From positions 1,240,001 to 1,304,000 of the forward strand of contig JACONQ010000019.1 of assembly GCA_014281115.1 (NCBI GenBank): 64,000 nucleotides of DNA, in the 5' to 3' direction. Positions 24,253 through 34,674 of this stretch are shown here, piece by piece (positions within the stretch are counted from its first letter, which is position 1; every line of letters begins with the position of its first letter). The position numbers and the translations under genes were made by a program. This stretch comes from Laburnicola sp. R22_1. Taxonomy: Eukaryota; Ascomycota; Dothideomycetes; Pleosporales; Didymosphaeriaceae. The notes under the pieces are model-generated. The model was given only the letters and a program-made list of their open reading frames with translations, had not been told where the DNA came from and searched no databases.

Positions 24253-24960
24253 TCACTCGTTGAGAGCTACCTGATTAATCGTCTGAATCAGTGCTTTCAA
24301 TGCGTCACCGGCCGAATGGTGCAATAGATCTATCGTGCATGATCCGATATTCTTCGGTTCAGAATATCCGGTACCGTCGATCCGACGATGCCTTTTCCTC
24401 ACTTCCACGATGCTCATACTTCCTCACTTCTGTTCCCGGTCCTCAGCAAGCTCCTTGAGAAATTTCAATATCTCCCCTTGCCTATTCGGATCGGGGCAGA
24501 CCGAGACGTTGATAATGATGGCCATTGGATCTTTCTCTACCGCTCTCAACATATATTTGACGAACAAATGTTGATCCCTGTCTTCTTCACTATTGCTCAC
24601 GAGGCAGTATGATACCATAGCTGTCATGCCTTTCTGTTCAGAGGACAGCTTTCGAAGAGCTTTTTCGATGCGATCATCTTCGTTCAGGTTTTGAAAGTCC
24701 CGCTCACTGACATTGCAAACAACATCGGTAGTTTTTTCTTTCAGGATGGGCTCTGGTGATAATGTCTGAGAGCCCGATTAAAATGTCGCGTTTGCCGCCG
24801 GCCGGGTAGCCGTTAATAAAAATGACGCAGTTTCAAGTCTCGTCGGCATTCCACCCTAAAACATTTTCGTCAACTATTAATGCAGTCAATGCAGTTAATA
24901 CAGTCAATCCATATATAAACTTAACAAATACTCCACTCTATATGTTTGTTATAAAAAAAT
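24253..24960 (-). pseudogene. Decayed P-loop protein, copy 2
   Basis: On the minus strand the text CVIFINGYPAGGKRDIL near 24770-24830 has a Walker A-like G-x4-GK. A frame-shifted continuation follows, with SEEDRDQHLFVKYMLRAVEK near 24480-24600. An in-frame TGA at 24424-24426 is followed by a further 57 codons ending at 24253. Stops and frame changes in between break the gene. The family looks like a small kinase-type or AAA-type P-loop protein, but I cannot name it. The start of this copy (ENVLGWNADE, then the P-loop) parallels copy 1 upstream. Confidence 0.55.
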
Positions 24961-25039
24961 TTACAGCATCCACATTGTCCTCCACTAATCGTATGTCTAG
25001 ATCTATTGTACATTTCCGCAATTTTTTCTAGTTAACAAA

Positions 25040-25558
25040 GAAGTAATCTATATAGTTATCGCCGAGCAGACTATATTGTTTCTCCACATCCGTGATACTT
25101 ATATCTCCAAATTTCTTTTTCTATTCTTCCTTATCGCCCTTAGCTATCTTTAAAAGAGCTATATCCCTTAAATTAGTCTTAACTATAAGCACCCCTGTAA
25201 TAGCCTTTAAATCTTTCTCCTAGATTCTCTACATATATTCTTCTATTATAGATAGGTCTTTATTAATTCCCTTTACAAGACAACACCTAGTTATAGTAAT
25301 AGTGCCTTTCTTTTTAGTAGAGAGATATTTAAAAACCTTCTTAGTTTATTTATTGCGTTTAAATAGGTCTATGACTTTAAGATTCCCCTCTTTTACAACG
25401 TAAAAACGGTCCCGAGGAAGAGCATTCATGATCTCTTCAATAAGGAGCTGTCTTATGCCACTTGGATAGCCGTTGATGAAGAGGACACGGTTTGGGGGCA
25501 GCTCGGCATGTTTCGGTGGCACGTTGAAGTAGAGGTGATTCACATCGGTATTCGACAT
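25040..25558 (-). pseudogene. Decayed P-loop protein, copy 1, RIP-mutated middle
   Basis: An ATG at 25556-25558 begins MSNTDVNHLYFNVPP, then NRVLFINGYPSGIRQLLIEE, which parallels the P-loop of copy 2. The Walker lysine position is not conserved here. The frame stops after 70 codons. Beyond it, at 25040-25345, the sequence turns AT-rich and reads as protein-like text (TITITRCCLVKGIN, ITDVEKQYSLLGDN) broken by TAA and TAG stops, consistent with RIP. A 9-bp minisatellite lies directly upstream. Tandem duplication of one gene, followed by RIP and decay, explains both copies. Confidence 0.55.
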
Positions 25559-25566
25559 TAGAATGC

Positions 25567-25795
25567 TCCAGCTCGCTGAAGTCGATGCAGTCGGTGTGGT
25601 TGATACAGACGATGTGGCCGATGCAATCGATGCAGTTGACGCGGTTGGTTAGGTATGATTGACACGGTTAATGCGATCGATGTGGTTGACGTGCTCGATA
25701 AGATTGATGCGGTTGATACTGTCAATGTGGTCGATGCGGTCGAAGCGATCGATGCGGCTGATTTGGTTGATGCGGTTGATGCGATCGATTATGGC
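25567..25795. repeat. 9-bp minisatellite (GTNGATGCG-like)
   Basis: About 25 imperfect units of the type gtcgatgcg, gttgatgcg, gcgatcgat run uninterrupted just 5' of decayed P-loop copy 1. A shorter echo (tgcagtcaatgcagttaata) lies at about 24880-24910, 5' of copy 2. Confidence 0.85.
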
Positions 25796-26220
25796 TTAAT
25801 ATAATATCTCCAGAAGTAGTGAAATCAGTTAGCAAGAAGTGTTGTTGTAGGAAGAAAGGTCGCTGGGTCGCATGCGACGTCCTCATACGCGGGTGATGAC
25901 TCCTCTTGTTGACTCACGCAGCTAGTGGTCAACGCTCTTGTACTCTTGAGTCATATATAGCACCCCTCAACTCTGACGCACGCATCGTGCCCCAATAATG
26001 TAGTGAGTCTAACATGATGAGAGGAAATTGATCCTTTCGTCATGCAGACTGTTGCTGTATCCTGAATAGGTTGACTGGAAGGTGCCAATGTCTTTCGTCC
26101 GAAGTTATGTAAAAAGAGTTGGATGGACATAGTTGAGATATTTGAGTTGTATGTTGGGACGGTTTGGCCATTTCGACTTTTCAACCACGTACAGATTCCC
26201 AACATAGATAATCTTATCAA
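25796..26220. other. Intergenic, nothing recognised
   Basis: Ordinary composition, with only short frames lacking motifs. Confidence 0.5.
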
Positions 26221-26425
26221 CCCAACTTATCAGCCCACCTTTTAACTCAACTTATTAACTTAACTTATTAACTCAACTAGATCTTATTCACTTAACTATA
26301 TTATCTCTACCCTTACTACTCAACTTTATTAACTTAATCTTATCTCAATTCAACTTCACTATTGTTGTTTAACTTAACTTTGGTATTCAACTCAACTCAA
26401 CCCTACCCTACCTTTAACCCTAACT
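26221..26425. repeat. Degenerate ACTCAACTT-type short tandem repeats
   Basis: Repeated variants of aacttattaactcaactt, with a strong strand bias: the plus strand is almost free of G. Confidence 0.7.
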
Positions 26426-26493
26426 TAATTCAACCACACAGACAAATCCACCCTAACCCCACCCACAATTTCACCCCCATCTTAATACCAAAC

Positions 26494-26570
26494 TCTCCCA
26501 ATCTCCCAATCTCCCAATCTCCCAATCTCCCAATCTCCCAATCTCACCATCTCACCATCTCAACATCCTC
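26494..26570. repeat. 8-bp tandem repeat CTCCCAAT, grading into CTCACCAT
   Basis: At least six consecutive ctcccaat units are followed by ctcaccat variants. This lies between the minisatellite region and the phosphatase gene, on its 3' side. Confidence 0.85.
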
Positions 26571-26909
26571 ACCTCACTCCACCGCCGCCCTAATCACCAA
26601 CAAATTGGTATACAGTATCACACACTAAATACAATAACTAATCAGTATAAAGTCGCCAAATTAATCATCCAAGAACACATCCAACACACAAGCCAGCGAC
26701 GCCTAAGATTCCTCATTGGGTATTTATTCCTATCACTAACTCAATCATTGCACCAAGCTACCATACATTCATCCCATCGTTCAATCATCACCCCCCTTCT
26801 GCTCTGCCTTTTGAAGCCAAGCCTACTGCCCACAAGCCACACCCGCAAGACAAAAGCGCACATACTCTCGGCATTCACGCCCCACCCAGAAGTACCGCAC
26901 CCCACCACT

Positions 26910-28334
26910 CTACGCCTTACCCGTCCCATCAAAAGCCGCAGCCCTTGCCCCAAGCGCCTTCTTACTCGCGAGCCTAAACCCCCCAAGCAGCATAAACGCC
27001 GCAAGAGCGCCCAACACAACCGCAAGCGTGACAAACGCACCGATGGCACCACCAACAGCAGCAGACATATGCCCCTTCCTACCGTTGTGGTTCTCGACAT
27101 TCGTCGACGGGTCACTACCGGAAGTGTATTGGGCACATTTTCCGACGGTGTTGCCGCACATGGTACACCATTGCTTAGTGCTGGAGACGGCGACCTTGTC
27201 CAGCTTGGTGGAAAAGTCGGACCAGGAGAGCTCCCTGGCGTTTCCGCCAAAGAGGGGATACACGCTCAGTTCGCTGGCGTTGGAGGACGTGCCGTTGTGG
27301 AAGAGGAAGCGCACTTGGAGGTCGTCTGTTTCGGGGAAGCCGGTGGATGCATCGGCGTTGGTGAAGAGCTCGAATGCCATTGAGGAGGCGTAGTCAGGTA
27401 CGCCGTAGAAGTCAAAGTCCGCATTGGGGAGGTCAACGAGGCCGAAAAAGGAGAGGAAAGTAGCGTAGGCACCGAACTGGATGCCGAACTTGTTGTCGTT
27501 GGAGCCAGACTGGCCGGATTCAATGGTGGTTCTCATGTACTTGAGAATCTCGCCTGCCAGCTGCATGCCAGAGATGGCACGGATGTTGTCAGAGGCGTTG
27601 TACGCGAGGCCATACTCGAGGGTATCGGCGAGAGTACGGATCTGGAGGAGTGTATCGTTGGTAAGAACTTCGGAAGAGGGAATGGAGGAATTGTGAATCT
27701 CGGCAACGTTGATCAGATCATAGATGACATAGGCGTTCTTGAAGTTGATGTATTGCTCGTCAAAAGTGCCGTTAACGACGGGGACGAGCGTGGAATAAAA
27801 GTCGTTAGTGCGGTTGAGAAGGTTGGTATATTCGGCGCTGGAGAAGAAGCTGTTGGAGCTGGTTTTGGCGTTTGCGCAGCTGGATGAATCCTGAAGCCAG
27901 CCATTATCCTCACTACCGGCGCCGGTGTCAACCGTGTTGATGGGAATCAATTGGTAGCCGTCCATGGGAGCCTGGACCTCGTTTCCGTTTGCTAATGTCT
28001 GCACCGTTCGGACAGGCGGATAGAGTCCCTGCAAGAAGCCCTGCGCCGAGTTTTGCAGCACATTGTCGACAGGTGCAGTGACGGCAAGCTGGGTTAGCTT
28101 GACCGTGTCCTGGTTGAGGCCCTCGATCTTGGAGTCGCCCGTAAGGTATCGCGAGCGGTAATATTGACCGGAAGTGTAGACCTGCTCATAACCCAGAGCG
28201 GTCAGGTTCGTAGGAGCCAACGCTTTAGGTGTACGATCTCCATGGCGGTGGAATATGTAGGCTCCCAGTACGGTCTCTGCAGCCTCGGTCGAAGCGAATG
28301 CGGACGCAATGGTGAGGGCAACGGTGAATTGCAT
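26910..28334 (-). CDS. Histidine acid phosphatase-like, membrane-anchored secretory protein
   Basis: Single exon, 474 residues. A signal peptide covers roughly residues 1-19. The phosphohistidine motif RHGDRTP is at residues 30-36, as in the histidine acid phosphatase/phytase family. The usual C-terminal HD pair (proton donor) is not visible. The equivalent region, around residues 286-300, reads QFGAYATFLSFFGL. Many N-glycosylation sequons (NLT, NRT, NGT, NDT, NAS) support an extracellular fold. A hydrophobic segment near residues 425-450 is followed by basic residues, predicting a type I membrane protein with the domain outside the cell or in the vacuole. Phosphate-monoester hydrolysis is the family role. 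Without the HD pair, the activity may be altered. The coding strand flips from C-rich to G-rich over the last ~170 nt. Confidence 0.88.
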   Translation of the reverse strand: MQFTVALTIASAFASTEAAETVLGAYIFHRHGDRTPKALAPTNLTALGYEQVYTSGQYYRSRYLTGDSKIEGLNQDTVKLTQLAVTAPVDNVLQNSAQGFLQGLYPPVRTVQTLANGNEVQAPMDGYQLIPINTVDTGAGSEDNGWLQDSSSCANAKTSSNSFFSSAEYTNLLNRTNDFYSTLVPVVNGTFDEQYINFKNAYVIYDLINVAEIHNSSIPSSEVLTNDTLLQIRTLADTLEYGLAYNASDNIRAISGMQLAGEILKYMRTTIESGQSGSNDNKFGIQFGAYATFLSFFGLVDLPNADFDFYGVPDYASSMAFELFTNADASTGFPETDDLQVRFLFHNGTSSNASELSVYPLFGGNARELSWSDFSTKLDKVAVSSTKQWCTMCGNTVGKCAQYTSGSDPSTNVENHNGRKGHMSAAVGGAIGAFVTLAVVLGALAAFMLLGGFRLASKKALGARAAAFDGTGKA

Positions 28335-28735
28335 CTTGCCGACCTGCGTGGATGAGGCAGAAGTCGCGAGGAAGCGGCACGAACCGGAGCAGCAGACAAT
28401 GCTTTGGCTACTTGATAAAGACTCGGCTCACTGGTCGGAACATCGGCGGAGAGGGTTGGAATCTGCAAGCGTCGCTTCACGTTGACGGCACAGGGCGGTC
28501 CAATGAGGCGGCATGGTGGTTGGCGGGGTAGAACAAAGCTTCCTGAAGTCGCATGGCGCCTGCAGCATTATTATTAGAGGGGCCGATAAGCGGGGGCTAG
28601 TCTAGATAACGACGTTTGCAAGATTTTCCACTGGGAATGCGTCCAGAAAGGGACATGTTGCGTCCATAGCATTGATTACTACACTGCGGTAAGCATCGAG
28701 GCGATGCGGGAGACTCGCCATGGGCGCACATGAGC
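28335..28735. other. Intergenic between two minus-strand genes
   Basis: About 400 bp holding the promoter of the phosphatase-like gene and the 3' end of GPI19. No other feature seen. Confidence 0.6.
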
Positions 28736-29893
28736 TCAACCCCCCCCGTACAGGATTTCGCATACTCCACCAATTGGCACATCCATGACGGCGTCTGTGC
28801 TGATGCTCCAGTAGCTCTCCCAATCCACTACTTCTGCGGAGCTGAATTGATATGCTGATAGCGAATTCCTTCGATTACCAGACCCGCTGACTTTTTCGAC
28901 CTTATCGTTCTCGCGACTCGTACCAAAAGGCTGACCACGAACGATCGTGTCAGTCTGTCGGTCGATCAAAGCAATCTGGGCCGTCTCGTCGACCAGGTTT
29001 TCGCAGCTGCTCAACGGAAGGGTGAGATATCGTGTGTTGTAGCTCGCCAGTGCCACATAGATGTACACAACCAGAGCCACTAGCCAGCATGGCACGGCAA
29101 GAGCCCACCAGCGATTCGGATAATAGTGAATGCCCATCTGGTGCAACAGCGGAGATGGGACGTAGGCCCACACGAGGTACAGCAGGAAGGCTGCCGAGCT
29201 AGCCAGATATAGCGCAAAGCCATAGTATTCATACGTGGGGACCTTCGGAGAGGCTCGTGGCACCAACGGCGCGTGCCTTGCCGATTTCGTGATGCTGGCG
29301 AGGTTCGTCTTGGATGTCGTCGCACTGGTGCCATCGGTAACAGTGCCAAGCACGTCTACATCCGAGGAATCTGGCGTGGTAGGCCGAGAGGTCGTAGTAC
29401 TGAACGACGGTCGGAGGAGCGACGTCAACGAGGGAGAAGGTGGGAGCGGAGTCGGCGGGCGGTTGTAGAAGGGTGGGAAGAGCGTGCTCGTGTGGGGTGG
29501 GAGATTGCTATATGATCGCGACGTGTGCAGCGGTCGGTGTGCTGGAGGCGCGCTGTATGCATCTTTAGACTCGGAGCCCTCAGATGAATCTAGTTGAAGT
29601 AGTTCCTCGTCATCTTCTTCCAGATCGTCTTGTACCGTCACGGGCTCCGACGCGTGCGGGGCAGCAGAAGGCGCACTGATGGGCAAGACCAACTCCTTGC
29701 GCGGTGAGGACTCGGCCGCGTCTTTCGCGTGCAGTGTTGGCAGATTGGGCGTCGATTTGGACTGGAAGCCAGCAGGGGCCTTGCTTCCTCTGCTCCTGGG
29801 TGGCATGTTCTCAGAAGAAGCAGTCGAGGACCGTCCTTTTGCCTGCCTTTGGCGTGCTTGGTTCCGATACTTGCGACCTTGAGCTTGGACCAT
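28736..29893 (-). CDS. GPI19: PIG-P/GPI19 subunit of GPI N-acetylglucosaminyltransferase
   Basis: Single exon, 385 residues. The PIG-P domain begins at about residue 222 with YEYYGFALYLASS. It contains two membrane helices separated by a loop with GIHYYPNRWWALA, then ENLVDE and a distal DVPIGGVCEILYG near the C-terminus. This order is the family pattern. The protein is a non-catalytic subunit of the ER complex that moves GlcNAc from UDP-GlcNAc to phosphatidylinositol, the first step of GPI-anchor synthesis. Compared with the short yeast protein it carries a ~220-residue disordered N-terminus rich in Ser, Pro and acidic runs, a common extension in filamentous fungi. A second, Ser-rich insert (RENDKVEKVSGSGNRRNS) interrupts the domain before its last motif. 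The ATG at 29893 is followed by an Arg/Gln-rich start. Confidence 0.9.
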   Translation of the reverse strand: MVQAQGRKYRNQARQRQAKGRSSTASSENMPPRSRGSKAPAGFQSKSTPNLPTLHAKDAAESSPRKELVLPISAPSAAPHASEPVTVQDDLEEDDEELLQLDSSEGSESKDAYSAPPAHRPLHTSRSYSNLPPHTSTLFPPFYNRPPTPLPPSPSLTSLLRPSFSTTTSRPTTPDSSDVDVLGTVTDGTSATTSKTNLASITKSARHAPLVPRASPKVPTYEYYGFALYLASSAAFLLYLVWAYVPSPLLHQMGIHYYPNRWWALAVPCWLVALVVYIYVALASYNTRYLTLPLSSCENLVDETAQIALIDRQTDTIVRGQPFGTSRENDKVEKVSGSGNRRNSLSAYQFSSAEVVDWESYWSISTDAVMDVPIGGVCEILYGGG

Positions 29894-30417
29894 GTGTTCA
29901 CGCTAACGCCTTCCGCCTCGCCGACTAACGCGTCTCTACAGACCACATTGGGTGAGCGACAAAACAGATAGGACAATTTATGTTCATTATCATATTTTAT
30001 ATCACATCTTTGACATTGGAACATGCAATTAAGTAGACGATAAAGTTCAGCGCGAAACGAGAACATCAATCTGGTGAGCATCAGCCGTCTGAACGCAAAT
30101 GTTTCCTAGGTATCTCTACTTCAAATCATTCCAGGATACATCAACCGGGACCATTCACATTTTCTCATGTCAATACAAAACGAAAACCCCAGCGCCTTCT
30201 ATGAAGAAGCCCACGCCGTCGTCGATGATGCCGTGCAGAACGTCGACGACGAAATCATCGTTATTTTGTGTATATTTTGTTACTACCACTGTGTGCTAGG
30301 TACTGGGTTTTAGTGCCTCCTGTTTTACTCCTCTCTGTGTATGGTGCGGACTCGACCTTGGTTAGAATCTCCACACGACGAAGATCTTCAATGCAGAAGC
30401 CCACACCCCAACATCAT
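29894..30417. other. Intergenic, GPI19 promoter and LSG1 3' end
   Basis: About 520 bp of ordinary composition. It contains two related stretches, tgaagaagcccacgccgtcg near 30200 and gcagaagcccacaccccaac near 30393. No gene seen. Confidence 0.5.
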
Positions 30418-32481
30418 TCACTGATACTCCTCTCTGACCTTCTTCGCCCTCCTCTTGTTCCCCTTGAAATGCTTCTTACTATTCGTCTGTAACTCACTAG
30501 GATCCACGTCCTTCTCCAACGCAGTTAGAGTCTTCAGTTTCCTTCCAGTCAGCTGCTTGCCCTGATCGCTATACTGATAGTGGAAAGGTTGCGATACGTG
30601 CCCCCTGCCCTGTCCGGGCCCGAAAAACTTCTTATCTAGTCGCGCGCCTTTTTCTCCCGTGAGGGGAATGCCAGCCATGTCGTCAAGGTCATCGGACTCT
30701 ATGGATGCGTCTTCGGTGCCGGCGACGGAAGATGATGTAGGTGCTGGAGCGAGATGCGCACGCCGTTTGGCGGGGAGGTGGTTCACATCGTACAACTCGC
30801 GGTTGAAGCGCTTGGGATCAAGGGGTGGATCGACTGGCGGAGGGTGACAGAAGAGCAGCTTGCCTTTGACGTAGTCTTTCAGAATATAACGTGCTGCTCG
30901 TGACTCATCAGGCTGTCCTAGACCCTGGGTCTGGAACCCTCTCGCAATTGCATAGGCCCGGAGCAGTTCTTCTGACGTGGGAATGCCAGTGCCACCTTCT
31001 TCGAGTGGTCGAATTTCCATTTTCATACCATAGATTGCTTCAAGGAAATGTTGCGGTATGCGCTGTGCTACGAGGCCAGCAGGACCAGTGTACTCGCGCA
31101 ACTGATCGATGGGGAGCACGCCGGCACAGACTAGCTCTCCCTTGGTTGTTGCAAAGTTCGGGAAGACAAGACCCGGGCAATCGCAGAGAATGACCTCATC
31201 GCTAAGATGGATGGTCTGGAAATGCTTCGTTTTACCTGGGGTTGCGGAAACGGAAACCTTCTTCGCGCCAATAAGGGCATTGATCGTAGACGATTTACCG
31301 ACGTTGGGGTAACCGACGAGACCGATTTGTGTCTTGCGAGGTTCCCCGTTCGGACCTGTGTCAACATCGGGCGCGTGTTGAAGGAATAAAGCTTCTAGCT
31401 CGTCTGTGGTCAAAATTCGTATCCGTTCCTCTTCATCCGATAAGGGAGGAGCCGGAATAGTCTCTTCGTCGACCCATTGCTCCTTCTCTTCCTGTTTGTC
31501 CTGTATGTCAATCTTTCTCGCTTCCTTTGCAAGCTCGTCACCTTCAACATCAACCTCTTCCTCGACATCGTCTTGATCGACGGATTCGCCCGATTGGTCG
31601 CTTTCCTCGTCGCTTTCCTGGCTCCCTTCCTCTAAAAGTCTCGCTTCATTCATTTCCTTGGCCAATTCGGCCGAAAAGAACTTGTAGTTGATGCCTCTGT
31701 CGACAAAATAGTCTGCCCACGCTTGCCGTTGCGCCAAAGTCATCATATCAGCCTTGTTGACGAGCAGCAAGTTGTTCTTCTTCGGGTCTACCTCTTTCAC
31801 GTAAGCTTCGAGATCCTCGCTTCTGAACAGTAAAGGGTTTCGCGCATCCACAATCTGCACAACCAAATCGGATCTCTCGATAACGCGCCACAACTGCCTC
31901 CATACTTCCAGATTGCGCTCGAAGGGCGTCATGAGCAGGTCGTTGTTTTCCTGGAGTTCGGCCAGTCCTCTCCGCCACTGCAAAAGCGACTCTCGCTCAC
32001 GCGTATCTAGCTGCTGTGGGGTTGTCTTCTCGTCCCACGGAGGCCTTCGCGGTACGCTTAACCGCTCCTTGTTCTCTCGATGTTTCCGCACGGCGGCACG
32101 CTCCTCGGCTGCAGACAGCAAGTATGGGTTCTTCTGGTCGCGGTGGATGATCTTGACGTTGTTCATCTTCTCGGCCGTAAAATCGGTTCCGGCTAACTCG
32201 GCGGTGGAGAGGAAGTCGTCGAGCGCGCCTTGTTCAGTCACGGAGCGCATCTTGACCCACGATGCCTCCTTTGCTGGGTTCGTGATGTACTGCACGAGTT
32301 AGTATGATCTCCTCTCTGCTAACGCGCACCCGCTTACTCTCTCTCCATTCTGGCCCGTTCTCTCAATACCGGCTTGTTGAAAGTTGCCCTTGCGCATGTC
32401 GGCACCCTTGCCCTTCCCGAACCGGTCGTTCATCAGGCTGTTGCCTAGCCCAACACTCTTCTTCGATTTTGCGAGCACCAT
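30418..32481 (-). CDS. LSG1: LSG1, cytoplasmic 60S ribosome-maturation GTPase
   Basis: Two exons, 32338-32481 and 30418-32289, with a 48-bp phase-0 intron; 671 residues. The GTPase motifs are circularly permuted, as in the YlqF/NOG2 family: G4 NKAD near residue 226, G5-like FFSAEL, then G1 GYPNVGKSS near residue 372 and G3 DCPGLV. The N-terminus MVLAKSKKSVGLGNSLMNDR is typical of LSG1. A long acidic insertion (Glu/Asp/Ser, about residues 265-310) separates the motifs, and the C-terminus is strongly basic. In yeast, LSG1 acts on cytoplasmic pre-60S particles to release the export adaptor NMD3. It is transcribed divergently from LTV1 across about 300 bp. Confidence 0.96.
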
Positions 32482-32787
32482 TTTGCCGGTTGATTTTGCG
32501 TAGGTTGTGGGAGAGGTCTGGAGGTGTGGGACGCGAATGCGTCGGACTCAGTGCCGGCCGGCGAAAAAGTTGCCCCACGTCATTCACCCTCGCTTAAATT
32601 TTCTAAGGAAGCGTCGAGCCCCGCATCCGTGTTCCGTAGCCGCCTGCACTCAACAACACAACCACCACAAATTCTACAATATCTACAGGAAGCGCCGAGC
32701 TCTTAACGACCGTTTCACGAGCATTCTAACCACCTGTCGAATCTCAAACCCAAGCCGACTTAACACAGTACAGACAGACTCATCAAT
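32482..32787. promoter_or_regulatory. Shared divergent promoter of LSG1 and LTV1
   Basis: 306 bp between the two start codons. It includes both 5' leaders and several CACCACAAA or AACAACAC-type tracts. No TATA box is evident. The short spacing makes coordinated expression of the two ribosome-biogenesis genes plausible, but this is inference. Confidence 0.6.
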
Positions 32788-34327
32788 ATGCCGCCGCGCC
32801 GAAGGTTCATGTAAGGCGCATCGCGATATTTTCCTGCTAACGTTACCGCTAAACCTCGTCAGCGACAAGAAAGATGCGATCAACTATCGCCTCGTCCACC
32901 GCGCCCAAAATGACCCCCGCATCCACGATCCCGACGCGCCAGACATGGTCTTCGCGGAACTCGACACACCAAACGCGCGCGAAACATCCGAGCCCGCTGG
33001 CAGTTCGCGAGCCTCGCAGTACTCTTCCGCTTCAAAGTGGTCGGCCGCTACCGGACGTAGCCAGATCAAGTCACGCAAGGATCTGGAGGATGAGTTTGGC
33101 CATCGTGTCCGCAAGAATGAAGGCGAGGCTGCAAATTACGGCGTTTTCTACGACGACTCCGAGTACGACTATATGCAGCATATGCGCGACCTAGGGAGTG
33201 GTGGAGGTGCGTCATATTTCGTTGAGGCTCCGTCTCAGAAGAAGAAAGGCAAGCAAAAGCTGGATCTTGCCGATGCTCTTCGCGAAGCGAGTTTGGATGA
33301 CAAACAGAGTGATGCTGGAATGAGCTTCAGTAGCAATGTTAGTCGGGCGGCCAGTGATGTTTTCGGAGAGGACCTTGCGCCGTCCGAGTTCTATCGAAAG
33401 ACGACATACCAAGATCAGCAAGACATTCCCGACGCCATAGCAGGCTTTCAACCGGACATGGATCCTAGGTTACGCGAAGTACTCGAGGCATTAGAAGATG
33501 AAGCCTATGTGGAGGACGAGGAAGACTTCTTTGCTGAGCTGACACAGGCTCCGGGTGAGGTGGACCAGCGGGAGTGGCAGGCGATTGAATTCGACGAAGA
33601 CACCTTAGGCCGATTTCTCGAAGAAGAAGATGCTGGTTGGGAGACAGACGACACCATCAAAGCATCTTCACCGCAACCGAAGAATGGTCGTAAATCACCA
33701 GCCGAACCTACAGATCCAGATACGCTACCAGCTCCAGACGAGGCCCCAGCACCAGCTGAAGATGACCATATGGCCTATCTGGAGGAGTTCAAGAAGTTCA
33801 AAAACGACGCAAAGACGGCGAAAGCACCAGAACGGACTACCCCGTCAGCCACGCAACCCTCTATTCTCACAGGTGCGTCGGCACTCACAGCCGGTGGACG
33901 GACGAAGAAGCGAAAGGGCGCTCTCACGTCAACATCGAATTACAGTATGACTTCTTCAGCACTCCACCGCACCGAAGGCCTCACGCTCCTCGATCAGCGA
34001 TTTGAAAAGTTCATGGAGAAAGAGTATGGCACCGAGGACTTTCCGGACAATGCTTCCATGGTGTCAGGCATGAGCAAGATGTCTGGATTTAGCAAAATGT
34101 CGGGAACATCTGGCATGTCAGGGATGTCAAATACGAGTCAGGCCTTTGAGCTAACACCGGAACTGAACGATGTCATGGACGAGTTCTTGGGAAGCCATTC
34201 AACGGTTGGCAAGAGGAACCGTATACGGAGGGGCAAGCCTATGAGCGGGGTTGAGCAGCTGGATGAGGTACGGCAAGGGCTGGGTCCCGCGCGGATTAAC
34301 GGGCGACCAAGACCGCGGAAAACGTAG
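32788..34327 (+). CDS. LTV1: LTV1, 40S ribosome-biogenesis factor
   Basis: Two exons, 32788-32810 and 32863-34327; 495 residues. The first exon encodes only MPPRRRFI, completed across a 52-bp intron with a TGCTAAC branch point. The start MPPRRRFIDKKDAINYRLVHRAQ matches the conserved LTV1 N-terminus (a basic run, then FIDKK and LVHRSQ). The acidic central block (DEAYVEDEEDFFAELTQAP, then WQAIEFDEDTLGRFL) and the C-terminal basic IRRGKPMSGVEQLDEVRQGLG are also typical. LTV1 binds the 40S head near uS3 and must be released for final 40S maturation. A local repeat of MSG/SKMSG units, about residues 405-433, is an unusual low-complexity insert. The annotated start beats earlier in-frame codons because the short first exon restores the conserved N-terminus. 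Confidence 0.95.
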
Positions 34328-34674
34328 GTAGGATGATGATTTGCACGGCATAGTGAGATGTTCTACCAGCAGAAAAGCATGCTTCACACGGCATATATTC
34401 GAGCATGAATCGAGGGTTGATTGAGATGGCAAAGCCGTCTTTCGCTTCGTCAGTCTCAGGCATACACTCCCTCCTGCAAGGTCTCTAGGCTTCTTCGCAG
34501 CCATCAACGACACTACGCGTGACATGGCCTTATCCTCGCCCCTCGATAGCACCTGGCCATGGGCAGCGCCCTAGCGCTGGGCATCTCCTTTTGCTACTCC
34601 AGGCATACACGCCTCTAGATGGCGGTTCAAGCACCCTGGAGCTGGATTTCGTTTGTACTACCGGCACTCTTGCA
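34328..34674. other. Convergent 3' ends of LTV1 and BET5
   Basis: About 350 bp between converging stop codons. It must contain both terminators. No clear polyadenylation motif is assigned. Confidence 0.6.
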
